NCBI RefSeq assembly: GCF_025979705.1
Contig: NZ_CP110136.1
Span: 3,348,001 to 3,412,000, forward strand
Source of the DNA: Hymenobacter sp. YIM 151858-1
GTDB lineage: Bacteria; Bacteroidota; Bacteroidia; Cytophagales; Hymenobacteraceae
Reading direction: 5' to 3'
Length of the DNA: 64,000 nt
In this document: one piece after another, positions 23,740 to 31,852 of the stretch
How the letters are laid out: every line of letters begins with the position of its first letter
Position numbering within the stretch: position 1 is the first letter of the stretch
Position numbers and translations under genes: made by a program
The notes under the pieces: generated by a model
What the model was told of the DNA's origin: nothing
Databases searched by the model: none
What the model saw: only the letters and a program-made list of their open reading frames with translations

Positions 23740-24441
23740 TTACCGCAACCCGATAGGGTAAGGCACTTCCAGGTTCTCCTGGCTGAGCAGCTCCCAGGTA
23801 TCGAGGTTCAGGGCCGAAAGGTGCCGCAGCTCGGGGTTGTGGCGGTACACGCAGCCGGTATCGAGCCCGATGGCGCCGGCCCGCTGCTTTACGCGGCGCC
23901 GCAGCTCGCGCCGGGGCGTGGGGGTGTGGCCGTGGAGCAGGCGCTTGCCCTGCAGCCGCGAGGCGTCGAAGGTGAAGTTCTTGATGTTGAGCATGCTGTG
24001 TCTATCGGTGCGCATGCGTTCGGGCGGCAGCCGAAAGTCGAAGCCGGCGTGCACCAGCACAAAATCGGGCAGCTCCAAGGTAAGCGGCAGCGCCTCAAGC
24101 CACTGCAAGTAAGGCTCCTGAATGTGCTGGGGCTGCGTTACGCCAAAACTACCTAGGGTTAGTTGGTCGGGCTTGGGGCCCGCGGCCCACGGCGCCAGGG
24201 GCCGCGCTTCGCGGGCAGCCTTTAGCAGTTCCTCGTCGTGGTTGCCGAGCAGGCACTGCACCTGGTAGCCCGTGCGCTGCAGCTCCATCAGGTAATCGAG
24301 CACGCCGCGGCTGTCGGGGCCTTTGTTTACGTAGTCGCCCAGCAGGTACAGCTCGTCGGAGGTACTGAGGCCGATGCGCTCCTCAACCAAGTGGCGCAAG
24401 GTGCGCAGGCAGCCGTGAACATCGGTGGTAGCGTAACGCAT
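23740..24441 (-). CDS. Metallophosphoesterase (PrpA/ApaH-like phosphatase)
   Basis: A 233-residue calcineurin-like phosphoesterase. Metal-binding motifs are in order: TDVHG, GDYVNKGPDSRG, LLGNHDEELL, and late VLVHAGF and LLHGHTPTPR. This is the bacterial serine/threonine phosphatase or ApaH type. The substrate (phosphoprotein or dinucleoside polyphosphate) cannot be decided. The ATG at 24441 is chosen because MRYATTDVHG is the family's usual start; the longer frame reads through repeat DNA. It is transcribed alone, toward the sigma-fusion gene. Confidence 0.88.
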   Translation of the reverse strand: MRYATTDVHGCLRTLRHLVEERIGLSTSDELYLLGDYVNKGPDSRGVLDYLMELQRTGYQVQCLLGNHDEELLKAAREARPLAPWAAGPKPDQLTLGSFGVTQPQHIQEPYLQWLEALPLTLELPDFVLVHAGFDFRLPPERMRTDRHSMLNIKNFTFDASRLQGKRLLHGHTPTPRRELRRRVKQRAGAIGLDTGCVYRHNPELRHLSALNLDTWELLSQENLEVPYPIGLR

Positions 24442-24445
24442 TTGG

Positions 24446-24625
24446 GTAAGGAAGAAGGTAGAATGAGGAAGGATGAGGTGGCGGTAGGCACACGAAAAAT
24501 GGATAATAAACCAAGCGCCTAGGTGCCCAAGCGCCCCGGCAGCCACGGCAGGTGCACGCAGGGCAGTACGTATGCCGGCTCACTTGTTTTTACATCTTCC
24601 TTCATCATCCCTCCTTCTTCCTTCT
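24446..24625. repeat. Inverted purine-rich arms (family L)
   Basis: GGAAGAAGGTAGAATGAGGA (about 24449-24468) and the following AGGATGAGG are mirrored by CTTCCTTCATCATCCCTCCT (about 24597-24616) and CTTCTTCC. They occupy the gap upstream of the phosphoesterase gene. Confidence 0.7.
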
Positions 24626-24626
24626 C

Positions 24627-24692
24627 GCCGGCCGAACGCACGGAGCCCCGGCCTTTTCTCGAAAAGGCCGGGGCTCCGTGCGTTCGGCCGGC
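24627..24692. terminator. Perfect 31-bp hairpin
   Basis: The arms 24627-24657 and 24662-24692 are perfectly complementary (core GCCGGCCGAACGCACGGAGC with GCTCCGTGCGTTCGGCCGGC) around a four-base CTCG loop. It lies right at the end of the leftward 74-residue gene and probably terminates it, though it is longer than usual terminators and has T-rich tracts mainly within the stem. Confidence 0.75.
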
Positions 24693-24694
24693 GG

Positions 24695-24919
24695 CTAGTG
24701 GCCGCCGCCGTAGCTGGGCTTATCCAGGTCGGGTTTGTTGAGGTTGCGGTTGGGGTGCGCTTGCGGCGCATCTTTGGCCAGCTGCTCCAAACGCTCCTCG
24801 GTTTCGTCGTCGCGGTTGGTAACGGGCAATTGGCCTACGGCGCGGGGCTGGCCTTCGCCTGCGGGGTCGCCGTGGTTTTCTTTCGATTGCTTGTTGGTGT
24901 TATTGCTCTTGTAAGGCAT
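24695..24919 (-). CDS. Small hydrophilic protein, unknown function
   Basis: A 74-residue protein rich in Asn, Pro, Asp, Glu and Lys with no hydrophobic core (MPYKSNNTNKQSKENHGDPA ... PDLDKPSYGGGH). It is probably disordered. No family is recognised. Its stop lies 2 bases from a perfect hairpin that likely ends its transcript, and its start is followed upstream by another disordered acidic protein gene on the same strand, 60 bases away, which supports both being real. Stress-related hydrophilins look like this, but that is only an analogy. Confidence 0.6.
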   Translation of the reverse strand: MPYKSNNTNKQSKENHGDPAGEGQPRAVGQLPVTNRDDETEERLEQLAKDAPQAHPNRNLNKPDLDKPSYGGGH

Positions 24920-24979
24920 GACTTCTGAGGTTTAAACGTGATACTCCTAGGTTCTCAGTAGCCCGGCACTGCCAGGGAG

Positions 24980-25564
24980 TTAGAACCCTTTGGCAATGCC
25001 CGACTCCTGCGCGTCGGGGTCGGTGAGGTCGGCGTTGGTATCGGGGCGGGCGTCTTCGGCCTTCATGTTGTAATCGATGGCCGCGCCGCGGCGGGCGTTG
25101 TTGCCCGAGGCATCGTTGTCGGAGCCGGATTCGTCTTCGCCGGCATCGTTGCGGCGGTCTACGCTGTCAAAATCGTCTTCGTCGGTCAGGTCTTCGTCGG
25201 CGTTGCGGGCCCGCAGGGTGTCGCCTTCGGTTTCGCTGAGCGGGTCGGGCAGGCGGCGCGGGTCGAGCATGTCGGGCGTGGGCATGTCCTCGTTGGGGAT
25301 AACGGGGCGGCCTTCGTCGTCGGAGCGCATGTTGTCGGCGGGGTGGCCGGGCTTGTCGGCGTCTTCGTTGACGGAAACCGAGGTCATGCCATCCGACGAA
25401 TCAGTGCCGAAGCCCTGCTTGCCGTCGCGGTTGCCGAAGCCGCCGCGGGCGTTTTCGTTTTTGGGCGGATCGGCACCCGGAATGATGTGTCCCGCGTTCA
25501 GTTCTTCTTCGGTCGTATCGTTCGGTATTTCCCGGATCGGCCGGTTTTTCGGATCTATAGCCAT
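24980..25564 (-). CDS. Acidic, low-complexity protein, unknown function
   Basis: A 194-residue, strongly acidic, Asp/Asn/Gly/Pro-rich protein starting [20 protein letters not shown] at the ATG at 25564. Motif-like runs include [20 protein letters not shown] and [19 protein letters not shown]. There are no hydrophobic segments, so disorder is likely. Lower-confidence points: no homologous family is recognised, and composition alone could mislead. It precedes the small hydrophilic gene on the same strand and is divergent from the pterin dehydratase gene. Confidence 0.65.
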   Translation of the reverse strand: MAIDPKNRPIREIPNDTTEEELNAGHIIPGADPPKNENARGGFGNRDGKQGFGTDSSDGMTSVSVNEDADKPGHPADNMRSDDEGRPVIPNEDMPTPDMLDPRRLPDPLSETEGDTLRARNADEDLTDEDDFDSVDRRNDAGEDESGSDNDASGNNARRGAAIDYNMKAEDARPDTNADLTDPDAQESGIAKGF

Positions 25565-25708
25565 GGGAGTAGGTGCGGTGTTTTGGAAGAGAAGGTTCTT
25601 GCGGAGGTTTACTGCGGCGGGCCGGTTTGGGTTGCCGTTCGGCCGAAGCTGTGTATGTTGGCAAGGCCCACGGGCTTGCACACCCTTTTACCGACCGCCT
25701 CAACCGTT

Positions 25709-25969
25709 ATGTGGACCGAAGTAGACAACTCGCTGCGCTGCACCTTCCGCTTCAAAGATTTTCAAACGGCGTTTAGCTTCATGACCGACGTGGCCGAAGA
25801 AGCCGAACACCAGGACCACCACCCGTGGTGGGCCAACGAGTGGAATACCGTGGAGTTTCGGCTGCGCACCCACGACGCGGGCAACACCGTATCGAAGCGC
25901 GACCACCGTTTGGCCGAGGCCATCGACAAGATTGCGGCCGAGTACGGCGGCGAGGTAGTTGGCAGCTGA
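25709..25969 (+). CDS. 4a-hydroxytetrahydrobiopterin dehydratase (PCD/DCoH)
   Basis: An 86-residue single-domain protein with the dehydratase signature [20 protein letters not shown] (His-His-Pro active site), [20 protein letters not shown] with the conserved TH...T..D..LA pattern. It recycles the pterin cofactor of aromatic amino acid hydroxylases. The ATG at 25709 is chosen because [15 protein letters not shown] matches the usual start; a longer frame overlaps the divergent gene. No hydroxylase gene is nearby in this window. Confidence 0.92.
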   Translation: MWTEVDNSLRCTFRFKDFQTAFSFMTDVAEEAEHQDHHPWWANEWNTVEFRLRTHDAGNTVSKRDHRLAEAIDKIAAEYGGEVVGS

Positions 25970-26114
25970 TTTCGGGCAGGCGAAGGTTCCTGCAGAGGTC
26001 CGCAGAAGAAACGCTGAGGTTCGCGGAGGCCGTGCCGACGCTCCGTACCGGGCCGCTAGCCGGCAAATCGGCGCAAAATCCGCGCAATCCGAAAAATCCG
26101 TTTAATCCGTGGTT

Positions 26115-26122
26115 TAGCTTTG
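26115..26122 (+). promoter_or_regulatory. -7 promoter box immediately before rsmI
   Basis: TAGCTTTG with 7 bases to the rsmI ATG at 26130, matching TAnnTTTG. The mRNA is expected to be leaderless or almost so. Confidence 0.6.
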
Positions 26123-26129
26123 CCGGCCC

Positions 26130-26828
26130 ATGCAAGACAACACGCCCGAACCCGCCGCGCTTACCATCGTGCCCACGCCCATTGGCAACCTCGAGGATAT
26201 CACCCTCCGGGCCATTCGGGTGCTGGGCGAGGTGGACGTGGTGCTGGCCGAAGACACCCGCACCAGCGGCCGCCTGCTGCAGCACCTAGGGCTGAAAAAG
26301 CCCATGCAGAGCTACCACCTGCACAACGAGCACAAAGTAGTAGCGGGCCTGCTCGAGCGCCTCGAAAAAGGCGAGCGAATGGCCTTGGTATCGGATGCCG
26401 GCACGCCGGGCATCTCCGACCCTGGCTTTTTGCTGGTGCGCGAGTGCCTGGCCAAGGGCCTGAAAGTGGAGTGCTTGCCCGGGGCCACGGCGTTTGTGCC
26501 CGCGCTGCTGAAATCGGGTTTCGGGGCCGAGCGGTTTACGTTCGAAGGATTTTTGCCCGTAAAAAAAGGGCGCCAAACCCGCTTGCGCGAACTTGCCGAG
26601 GAGCGTCGAACGTTGATCTTCTACGAGTCGCCGCACCGCGTGGTGAAAACGCTCGAGCAGCTGGCCGAGGTATTCGGCCCCGAGCGGCCCGCCTCGGTAA
26701 GCCGCGAACTAACCAAGTTGTACGAAGAGACCGTGACCGACACGCTGGCCAACCTGGCCCGGGTGTTTGGCGCGCGTCCGGCTATTAAAGGAGAAATTGT
26801 CATTGTCGTTCAAGGACTTCGCGAATAA
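26130..26828 (+). CDS. rsmI: 16S rRNA (cytidine1402-2'-O)-methyltransferase
   Basis: A 232-residue tetrapyrrole-methylase-fold enzyme with the RsmI signatures LTIVPTPIGNLEDITLRAIR, VVLAEDTRTSGRLLQHLGL, ALVSDAGTPGISDPGFLLVR and FEGFLPVKKGRQTRL. It methylates the 2'-O of C1402 in 16S rRNA using SAM. A -7 promoter box is only 7 bases upstream of the ATG. The end overlaps the beginning of lnt, so the two genes are translationally coupled. Confidence 0.96.
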   Translation: MQDNTPEPAALTIVPTPIGNLEDITLRAIRVLGEVDVVLAEDTRTSGRLLQHLGLKKPMQSYHLHNEHKVVAGLLERLEKGERMALVSDAGTPGISDPGFLLVRECLAKGLKVECLPGATAFVPALLKSGFGAERFTFEGFLPVKKGRQTRLRELAEERRTLIFYESPHRVVKTLEQLAEVFGPERPASVSRELTKLYEETVTDTLANLARVFGARPAIKGEIVIVVQGLRE

Positions 26829-28437
26829 ACCCTGGCTGCTGGTTCTGCTAGGGCCTTTGTTGCTGTGGGCGGGCTGGCCCGTGCATCCGGCACCCGCCCC
26901 GCTGCTGTTGCTCGTTGGCTTGGTGCCGCTGCTGCGCCTCGAGCAGGTGCTCCGCACGCAAGGCGCCCGCACCGGCCGCTTTTGGTGGCTTAGCTATGTG
27001 TTTCTGCTGCTCTGGAATGTGCTCACCACCTACTGGGTGGCCTACAGCACCCTGGGCGGCGGCATTGCGGCCAACATCCTGAACGCGGCGCTGCAAAGCC
27101 TGCCGCTGCTGGCCTTCTGGCACACGCGGCGCCGGCTGGGCCCGGCGCTGGGCTACCTGGGGTTTGTGGTGTACTGGCTGGCCTTCGAGCAGCTGCACCT
27201 TACCTGGGACCTCTCGTGGCCCTGGCTGACGCTCGGCAACGGCTTTGCTATGGTGCCCGGCTGGGTGCAGTGGTACGAGTACACCGGCCAGCTGGGCGGC
27301 TCCTTGTGGGTGCTGCTGGCCAACCTGGCGGTGTTCTGGGTGCTGTTTGGGCGCCAGGAGCTTGCGGCACCTAGGGTACTGGGTTTGCGGTGGAAGCCCT
27401 GGCTCGCAGCTTTTGCCGCGTTGGTGGTGCCGCTGCTGGTGTCGTTTGCCATTGATGCCCGCTGGCAGGAGAAAGGCCCCGCAGCCGAGGTGGTGGTGGT
27501 GCAGCCCAACATCGATCCGTTTCAGGAGAAGTTTGCTGGCGGCGCCAACTACATTCCGGCCGATCAGCAGCTGCAGCGCCTGGTGTCGCTCACCGAATCG
27601 GCCCTGACGCCGCAAACCAAGCTGGTACTCTGGCCCGAAACCGCGCTGGAAGAAACCCACTGGGAAAACCAGCTGGCCCAGCAGGCCGATGTGCAACGGG
27701 TGCAACGCCTCGTGGCGGCGCACCCGGGCTTACGCTTGATTACCGGCATCACCTCCGTCAGCTCATATGCCTCCAAGGAAGTAGCTAGCCCCACGGCCCG
27801 CTTCCGCGACGACCTAGGCTACTACGACGTGTTCAATGCGGCCCTGCACGTGAGCAGCCCCACCGGGCCACTGCAGGTGTACCACAAATCGAAGCTAGTG
27901 CCCGGCGTGGAGAAGGTGCCCGGCTGGCTCAACTCAGCCCTAGGTACTATCGACCTGGGCGGCGTAGTGGGCTCGTACGGCTCGCAGGAGTACCGCACGG
28001 TGTTCCGCTCGTTCAGCCCCGCTACAGATAGCTCGCTGCGCGTAGCGCCGGTAATCTGCTACGAATCGGTGTACTCCGATTACGTGAGCGAGTACGTGCG
28101 CCGCGGGGCCACACTCATCGGCATCATCACCAACGACGGCTGGTGGAGCGACTCGCCCGGCTACAAGCAGCACCTTACCTACGGCCGCCTGCGCGCCATC
28201 GAAACCCGCCGCGACATTGCCCGCTCGGCCAACACCGGCATTTCGGGCTTCATCAACCAGCGCGGCGACATTGTGCAGCAAACCGGCTGGTGGGTGCCCG
28301 CCGTGAGCCGCTACACCGTGCACCTCAACGACGAGCTTACCTTTTACACCCGCCACGGCGAGCTGTTGGGCCATGCCGTGCAGGCCGTGGCCGTGCTGCT
28401 GCTGGCCTTTGTGGTGGTTCGGCGCTTTGTGAAGTAA
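26803..28437 (+). CDS. lnt: Apolipoprotein N-acyltransferase
   Basis: A 544-residue enzyme with an N-terminal multi-helix membrane part and a C-terminal nitrilase domain. The catalytic triad is visible: Glu in LWPETALEE, Lys in VYHKSKLVPGVE and Cys in VICYESVYSDYV. It adds the third acyl chain to lipoproteins in the inner membrane, which fits the many lipoproteins in this window. The TTG at 26803 is preferred as start: AAAGGAG lies at 26787-26793, nine bases before it, within rsmI. A TTG at 26767 is possible but would add a non-hydrophobic leader. Confidence 0.93.
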   Translation: MSFKDFANKPWLLVLLGPLLLWAGWPVHPAPAPLLLLVGLVPLLRLEQVLRTQGARTGRFWWLSYVFLLLWNVLTTYWVAYSTLGGGIAANILNAALQSLPLLAFWHTRRRLGPALGYLGFVVYWLAFEQLHLTWDLSWPWLTLGNGFAMVPGWVQWYEYTGQLGGSLWVLLANLAVFWVLFGRQELAAPRVLGLRWKPWLAAFAALVVPLLVSFAIDARWQEKGPAAEVVVVQPNIDPFQEKFAGGANYIPADQQLQRLVSLTESALTPQTKLVLWPETALEETHWENQLAQQADVQRVQRLVAAHPGLRLITGITSVSSYASKEVASPTARFRDDLGYYDVFNAALHVSSPTGPLQVYHKSKLVPGVEKVPGWLNSALGTIDLGGVVGSYGSQEYRTVFRSFSPATDSSLRVAPVICYESVYSDYVSEYVRRGATLIGIITNDGWWSDSPGYKQHLTYGRLRAIETRRDIARSANTGISGFINQRGDIVQQTGWWVPAVSRYTVHLNDELTFYTRHGELLGHAVQAVAVLLLAFVVVRRFVK

Positions 28438-28446
28438 GCACGACAA

Positions 28447-28710
28447 GCTCCCCTCCTTGGATGAGGAGGGAATGCGGCAGCTACAGGCTGACGCTGGGGT
28501 GGTTGACCCCGCGTCGGATAGTAAAACCACTAACATGAACGTCATGCTGAGCGCAGTCGAAGCATCTCTACCGCTTCGCCAGACACCAACCTCAACGAAG
28601 CGGGAGAGATGCTTCGGCTGCGCTCAGCATGACGCCCTAGGTGGTATCGTTCGCACAACCATCAACCACCCCGCCCTTCGGGCACCCCTCCTCATCTGAG
28701 GAGGGGAGTT
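28447..28710. repeat. Nested inverted repeats (family H outside, family J inside)
   Basis: Outer arms TCCCCTCCTTGGATGAGGAG (from 28449) and CCTCCTCATCTGAGGAGGGG (to 28706) plus GGGGTGGTTGA/TCAACCACCCC enclose a second, better conserved pair: 28541-28578 (GTCATGCTGAGCGCAGTCGA...) and 28595-28632 (...GGCTGCGCTCAGCATGAC). The inner element seems inserted into the outer one. It fills the lnt - IMPase gap. Confidence 0.85.
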
Positions 28711-28733
28711 TCGTTCAACTTGTTCCATATTCC

Positions 28734-29534
28734 ATGACTCCCGATTTCAACCAACTCAGCCTGCAAGTAGCCGATGTAGCCCGCCGTGCGGGTCAGTTCA
28801 TCCGCCAGGAAGCGGCCAACTTCGACCGTGGCCGCGTGGAGAACAAGGGCGTGCACAACCTGGTATCGTACGTGGATGAGGAATCGGAACGGATGGTAGT
28901 GGCTGGGTTGCGCGAGCTGCTGCCCGAAGCCGGCTTTATCACCGAAGAAGGCACCGCCGGCGAAGCCACCCGCCAGGAGTTCACCTGGATTATCGATCCG
29001 CTCGATGGCACCACCAATTTCATCCACGGCTTGCCGTGCTACTCCGTAAGCATCGCGCTGCTGCACGGCCAGGAGCTGGCCGTTGGCGTGGTATACGAAG
29101 TAAACCTCGACGAATGCTTCCGGGCGGTGCGGGGCGGCGGCGCCTTCTGCAACGATACGCCCATTCGGGTGTCATCGGCGCCCGATCTGAACCATTCGTT
29201 GGTGGCCACGGGCTTCCCGTACAGCAACTTCAACCGCATCGATACCTACTTGCCCATCCTCAAGGAGTTTATGCGCCGCACCAACGGCGTACGCCGCGTG
29301 GGCTCGGCGGCCGTCGATTTGGCGTGGGTGGCGGCTGGACGCTTCGAGGGCTATTTTGAGTTCAACATCAACTCCTACGATGTAGCCGCCGGCATTTTGC
29401 TCGTGCGCGAAGCCGGCGGGCAGGTAACGCAATTTCTGATTGATGGAGACCCAATTTTTAACCGCGAGATTCTGGCTACCAACGGCCACGTACACCGCGA
29501 AATGCAGGAGGTAATAGCCGAGCACTGGCAGTAG
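28734..29534 (+). CDS. Inositol monophosphatase family protein
   Basis: A 266-residue Mg-dependent phosphatase of the SuhB/IMPase fold. TEEGTAGEATRQEFTWIIDP, LDGTTNFIHGLP (metal-binding DPLDGT) and late GSAAVDLAWVAAGRFEGYFE plus WDV-type INSYDVAAGILLVREAGG are in order. It hydrolyses inositol 1-phosphate or a similar sugar phosphate; SuhB members can also act on ribosome assembly. The ATG at 28734 is the first start outside the repeat upstream. The gene is flanked on both sides by family H repeat elements (28447-28710 and 29550-29725), so it may be a separate transcription unit. Confidence 0.92.
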   Translation: MTPDFNQLSLQVADVARRAGQFIRQEAANFDRGRVENKGVHNLVSYVDEESERMVVAGLRELLPEAGFITEEGTAGEATRQEFTWIIDPLDGTTNFIHGLPCYSVSIALLHGQELAVGVVYEVNLDECFRAVRGGGAFCNDTPIRVSSAPDLNHSLVATGFPYSNFNRIDTYLPILKEFMRRTNGVRRVGSAAVDLAWVAAGRFEGYFEFNINSYDVAAGILLVREAGGQVTQFLIDGDPIFNREILATNGHVHREMQEVIAEHWQ

Positions 29535-29549
29535 CCTAGAAGAATAACA

Positions 29550-29725
29550 GACTCCTCTCCTCAGCTGAGGAGGGGACGCGACGAGTTTACTCGCCGCTGG
29601 GGTGGTTGATAATCGTTGCTGACGTGAAGGCAGTAACTCCCTAGGGAAACAACATCAGCAACGACGCAACCACTCCCGTCGCTGCTAAAGCAGCAACATT
29701 CCCTCCGCAGCCGAGGAGGGAATGT
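29550..29725. repeat. Inverted repeat (family H)
   Basis: CTCCTCTCCTCAGCTGAGGAGG at the left is mirrored by CCTCCGCAGCCGAGGAGGGA at the right, with GCAACGA/TCGTTGC inner arms. It shares an exact 15-base word CGCTGGGGTGGTTGA (29595-29609) with the copy at 28492-28506. Confidence 0.8.
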
Positions 29726-29752
29726 TAACGCGCAACTTTTTACCCATCTCGC

Positions 29753-29760
29753 TAGTTTTG
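29753..29760 (+). promoter_or_regulatory. -7 promoter box just before the small membrane gene
   Basis: TAGTTTTG with 8 bases to the ATG at 29769, matching TAnnTTTG; this implies a leaderless mRNA. Confidence 0.55.
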
Positions 29761-29768
29761 CAGGCGTT

Positions 29769-29969
29769 ATGCTGATTCAGGAACTCATCATTCTGGCGCT
29801 TTTTCTAGGTGCTGCCTTTTACGTGGGGCGCCGCCTGTGGCAGAGCTTGTTTGCCAAAGCGGAGGGCGCCTGCCCCAAAGGCTGCGGCGGCGCGTGCGGC
29901 ACCATCAACGTCGATGCCCTGCAGCGCACCATCGAAAAAGCTCAGCAGCAAAAGCAACAACCCGCCTAG
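29769..29969 (+). CDS. Small Cys-containing membrane protein (FeoB-associated type)
   Basis: A 66-residue protein with one N-terminal membrane helix (QELIILALFLGAAFYVGRRL) followed by a cysteine cluster GACPKGCGGACG and a short polar helix rich in Gln and Lys. This layout matches the FeoB-associated Cys-rich membrane protein family found in ferrous iron transport loci. No feoA/feoB is present in this window, so an iron role is only suggested by family resemblance. A promoter box sits directly before the ATG. Confidence 0.75.
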   Translation: MLIQELIILALFLGAAFYVGRRLWQSLFAKAEGACPKGCGGACGTINVDALQRTIEKAQQQKQQPA

Positions 29970-30097
29970 TCAAGCATTTCGCTTCTGGCATATAACCCGC
30001 CCCGCCCATGGCTGCGTATAGCCCGGGCGGGGCGGCGTGTTTCCGGCCGCTTCGTGTTCCTTCTCTCAATCCATCCACACCAAGCACCCCCTGCGCT

Positions 30098-30439
30098 ATG
30101 CAAGACAAAGAAGAAGAACGCGCCCTTGTCAACGTCGAACGCAAGCTGACCGAAGACGGCTTTACCTCCGATTTCAACGTGCAAGACGGTCGTTTGTGCG
30201 TTATCGGCTCCGACAACAACAAGTCGTATGGTCCCGATGAAGTGACCATCGTCGATTTTTACCGTTTCGAGGGCGAAAGCAACCCCGATGATATGTCGAT
30301 TCTGTATGCTATTGAAACCAACGACGGCGTACGCGGCACCATCTCGAACGCCTTCGGCACCTACGCCGACGTTGACGTTGACGACTTCCTGCGCAAAGTT
30401 GAAGACCTAGGAAAAAACCTCGACAAGGCACACAAGTAA
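30098..30439 (+). CDS. Small conserved cytoplasmic protein
   Basis: A 113-residue acidic protein (MQDKEEERALVNVERKLTED, then YGPDEVTIVDFYRFEGESNP and FGTYADVDVDDFLRKVEDLG). It resembles a small Bacteroidota family often labelled phosphoribosylpyrophosphate synthetase in databases, a name that looks unsupported because none of the PRPP synthetase motifs are present. An alpha+beta single domain is likely. The ATG at 30098 is the first that gives the conserved start. A strong hairpin terminator follows at 30464-30515. Confidence 0.78.
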   Translation: MQDKEEERALVNVERKLTEDGFTSDFNVQDGRLCVIGSDNNKSYGPDEVTIVDFYRFEGESNPDDMSILYAIETNDGVRGTISNAFGTYADVDVDDFLRKVEDLGKNLDKAHK

Positions 30440-30463
30440 GCCCTAGCCCGTATACCTATTGCC

Positions 30464-30515
30464 GCGCCGCCACCAGCTGCCTCCCTACAACCCAGGGAGC
30501 AGTTGGTGGCGGCGC
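30464..30515. terminator. Terminator hairpin
   Basis: GCGCCGCCACCAGCTGCCTC pairs with its near-complement GGTGGCGGCGC and GGGAGCAGTT, followed by CTCCGTTTTTC. It follows the small conserved protein gene. Confidence 0.8.
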
Positions 30516-30546
30516 TCCGTTTTTCATCCTTCCCCCTAAGCTGGCC

Positions 30547-31833
30547 ATGAAAACAAGCATTCCGCATCATCCGCTGCGCTCCGCCGCCGACCTCGACCCA
30601 CTTATTGAGGCCATTGGCGATGCGCGCGTGGTGCTGCTGGGCGAGGCCTCGCACGGCACCCACGAGTACTACACCTGGCGCGCAGCCCTGAGCAAGCGCC
30701 TGATTCAGGAGAAAGGCTTCAATTTCATCGCCGTGGAGGGCGACTGGCCCGACTGCTTCGAGGTGAACCTGGCCGTGAAGCAACAACCCGATGGCCAACC
30801 CAGCGCCAAGCTGCTGCAAACTTTTAACCGCTGGCCCACCTGGATGTGGGGCAACTGGGAAATTGCGCACTTGGTGGATTGGCTGCGCCAGCACAATGCG
30901 CAGCGGCCCACGGGCAAAAAGGCGGGCTTTTACGGGCTCGATGTGTACTCGTTGTGGGAATCGTTGGAGCAGATTATGCAGTACGCCGGCCGCAAGGGCG
31001 AGGCCGCAGCCCAAGCCGCCCAACGCGCTTACAAGTGCTTTGAGCCGTACAGCGCCGACCCGCAGGAGTACGCCGAAGCCGTGGCCTTTGTGAGCGAAGA
31101 CTGCGAAGACGAAGTGCTGACGATGCTGCGCGCCCTGCAACGCCGCACGCCCACCACCGGCACCGACGGCCTGGAAAAGGAAATGGACTTTGCCACCGAG
31201 CAGAACGCCTTGGTAGCCGTAAATGCCGAACGCTACTACAAAGCCATGCTGCGCGGCGGGGGCTCGTCGTGGAACGTGCGCGACCACCATATGATGGAAA
31301 CCCTGCAGCGCCTGCTCGATTTGCACGGCCCCGATAGCAAAGCCATTGTGTGGGAACACAACACCCACGTAGGTGACGCCCGCTACACCGATATGGTGGC
31401 CGATGGCATGGTGAACGTAGGCCAGTTGGCCCGCCAGGAGCTCGGCCGCGAAAACGTGTTCATCGTGGGATTTGGCTCGTACCAGGGCTCGGTAATTGCC
31501 GGCAAAAGTTGGGGTGCTCCCTTCGAGAAGATGCCTGTGCCCGAAGCGCGCAACAACTCCTGGGAAGCCTTGCTGCACACCGACATCGGCCAAAATGCTC
31601 TGCTGTTCTCCAACGAGCTGCGCCACCACGATGCCCTGATGGACCACCTGAACCACCGCGCCATTGGCGTGGTGTACCGGCCCGAGCGCGAACGGTTCGG
31701 CAACTACGTGCCCACGGTAGTGCCCGAGCGCTACGATGCCTTCCTGTACATCGACGAAACCAGGGCGCTGCACCCGCTGCCCACCTCCGCCGACGAGCAC
31801 GTGCCGCCCGATTTGTACCCCTGGGTGTACTAA
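30547..31833 (+). CDS. Erythromycin esterase family protein
   Basis: A 428-residue protein of the Ere/succinoglycan-biosynthesis family: VVLLGEASHGTHEYYTWRAA with the catalytic His and Glu residues, then FIAVEGDWPDCFEVN, KAIVWEHNTHVGDARYTDMV and GFGSYQGSVIAG. Ere enzymes open the macrolide lactone, but most genomic relatives have unknown substrates, so resistance should not be assumed. It has no signal peptide. It is followed after 19 bases by the convergent mscS-like gene. Confidence 0.87.
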   Translation: MKTSIPHHPLRSAADLDPLIEAIGDARVVLLGEASHGTHEYYTWRAALSKRLIQEKGFNFIAVEGDWPDCFEVNLAVKQQPDGQPSAKLLQTFNRWPTWMWGNWEIAHLVDWLRQHNAQRPTGKKAGFYGLDVYSLWESLEQIMQYAGRKGEAAAQAAQRAYKCFEPYSADPQEYAEAVAFVSEDCEDEVLTMLRALQRRTPTTGTDGLEKEMDFATEQNALVAVNAERYYKAMLRGGGSSWNVRDHHMMETLQRLLDLHGPDSKAIVWEHNTHVGDARYTDMVADGMVNVGQLARQELGRENVFIVGFGSYQGSVIAGKSWGAPFEKMPVPEARNNSWEALLHTDIGQNALLFSNELRHHDALMDHLNHRAIGVVYRPERERFGNYVPTVVPERYDAFLYIDETRALHPLPTSADEHVPPDLYPWVY

Positions 31834-31852
31834 CCCGAGGGCGGTGCTTACC

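Noticed and set aside
30547-31833. Macrolide resistance gene
   Set aside because: Family resemblance only; most chromosomal relatives have other or unknown substrates, and no mobile context is present.
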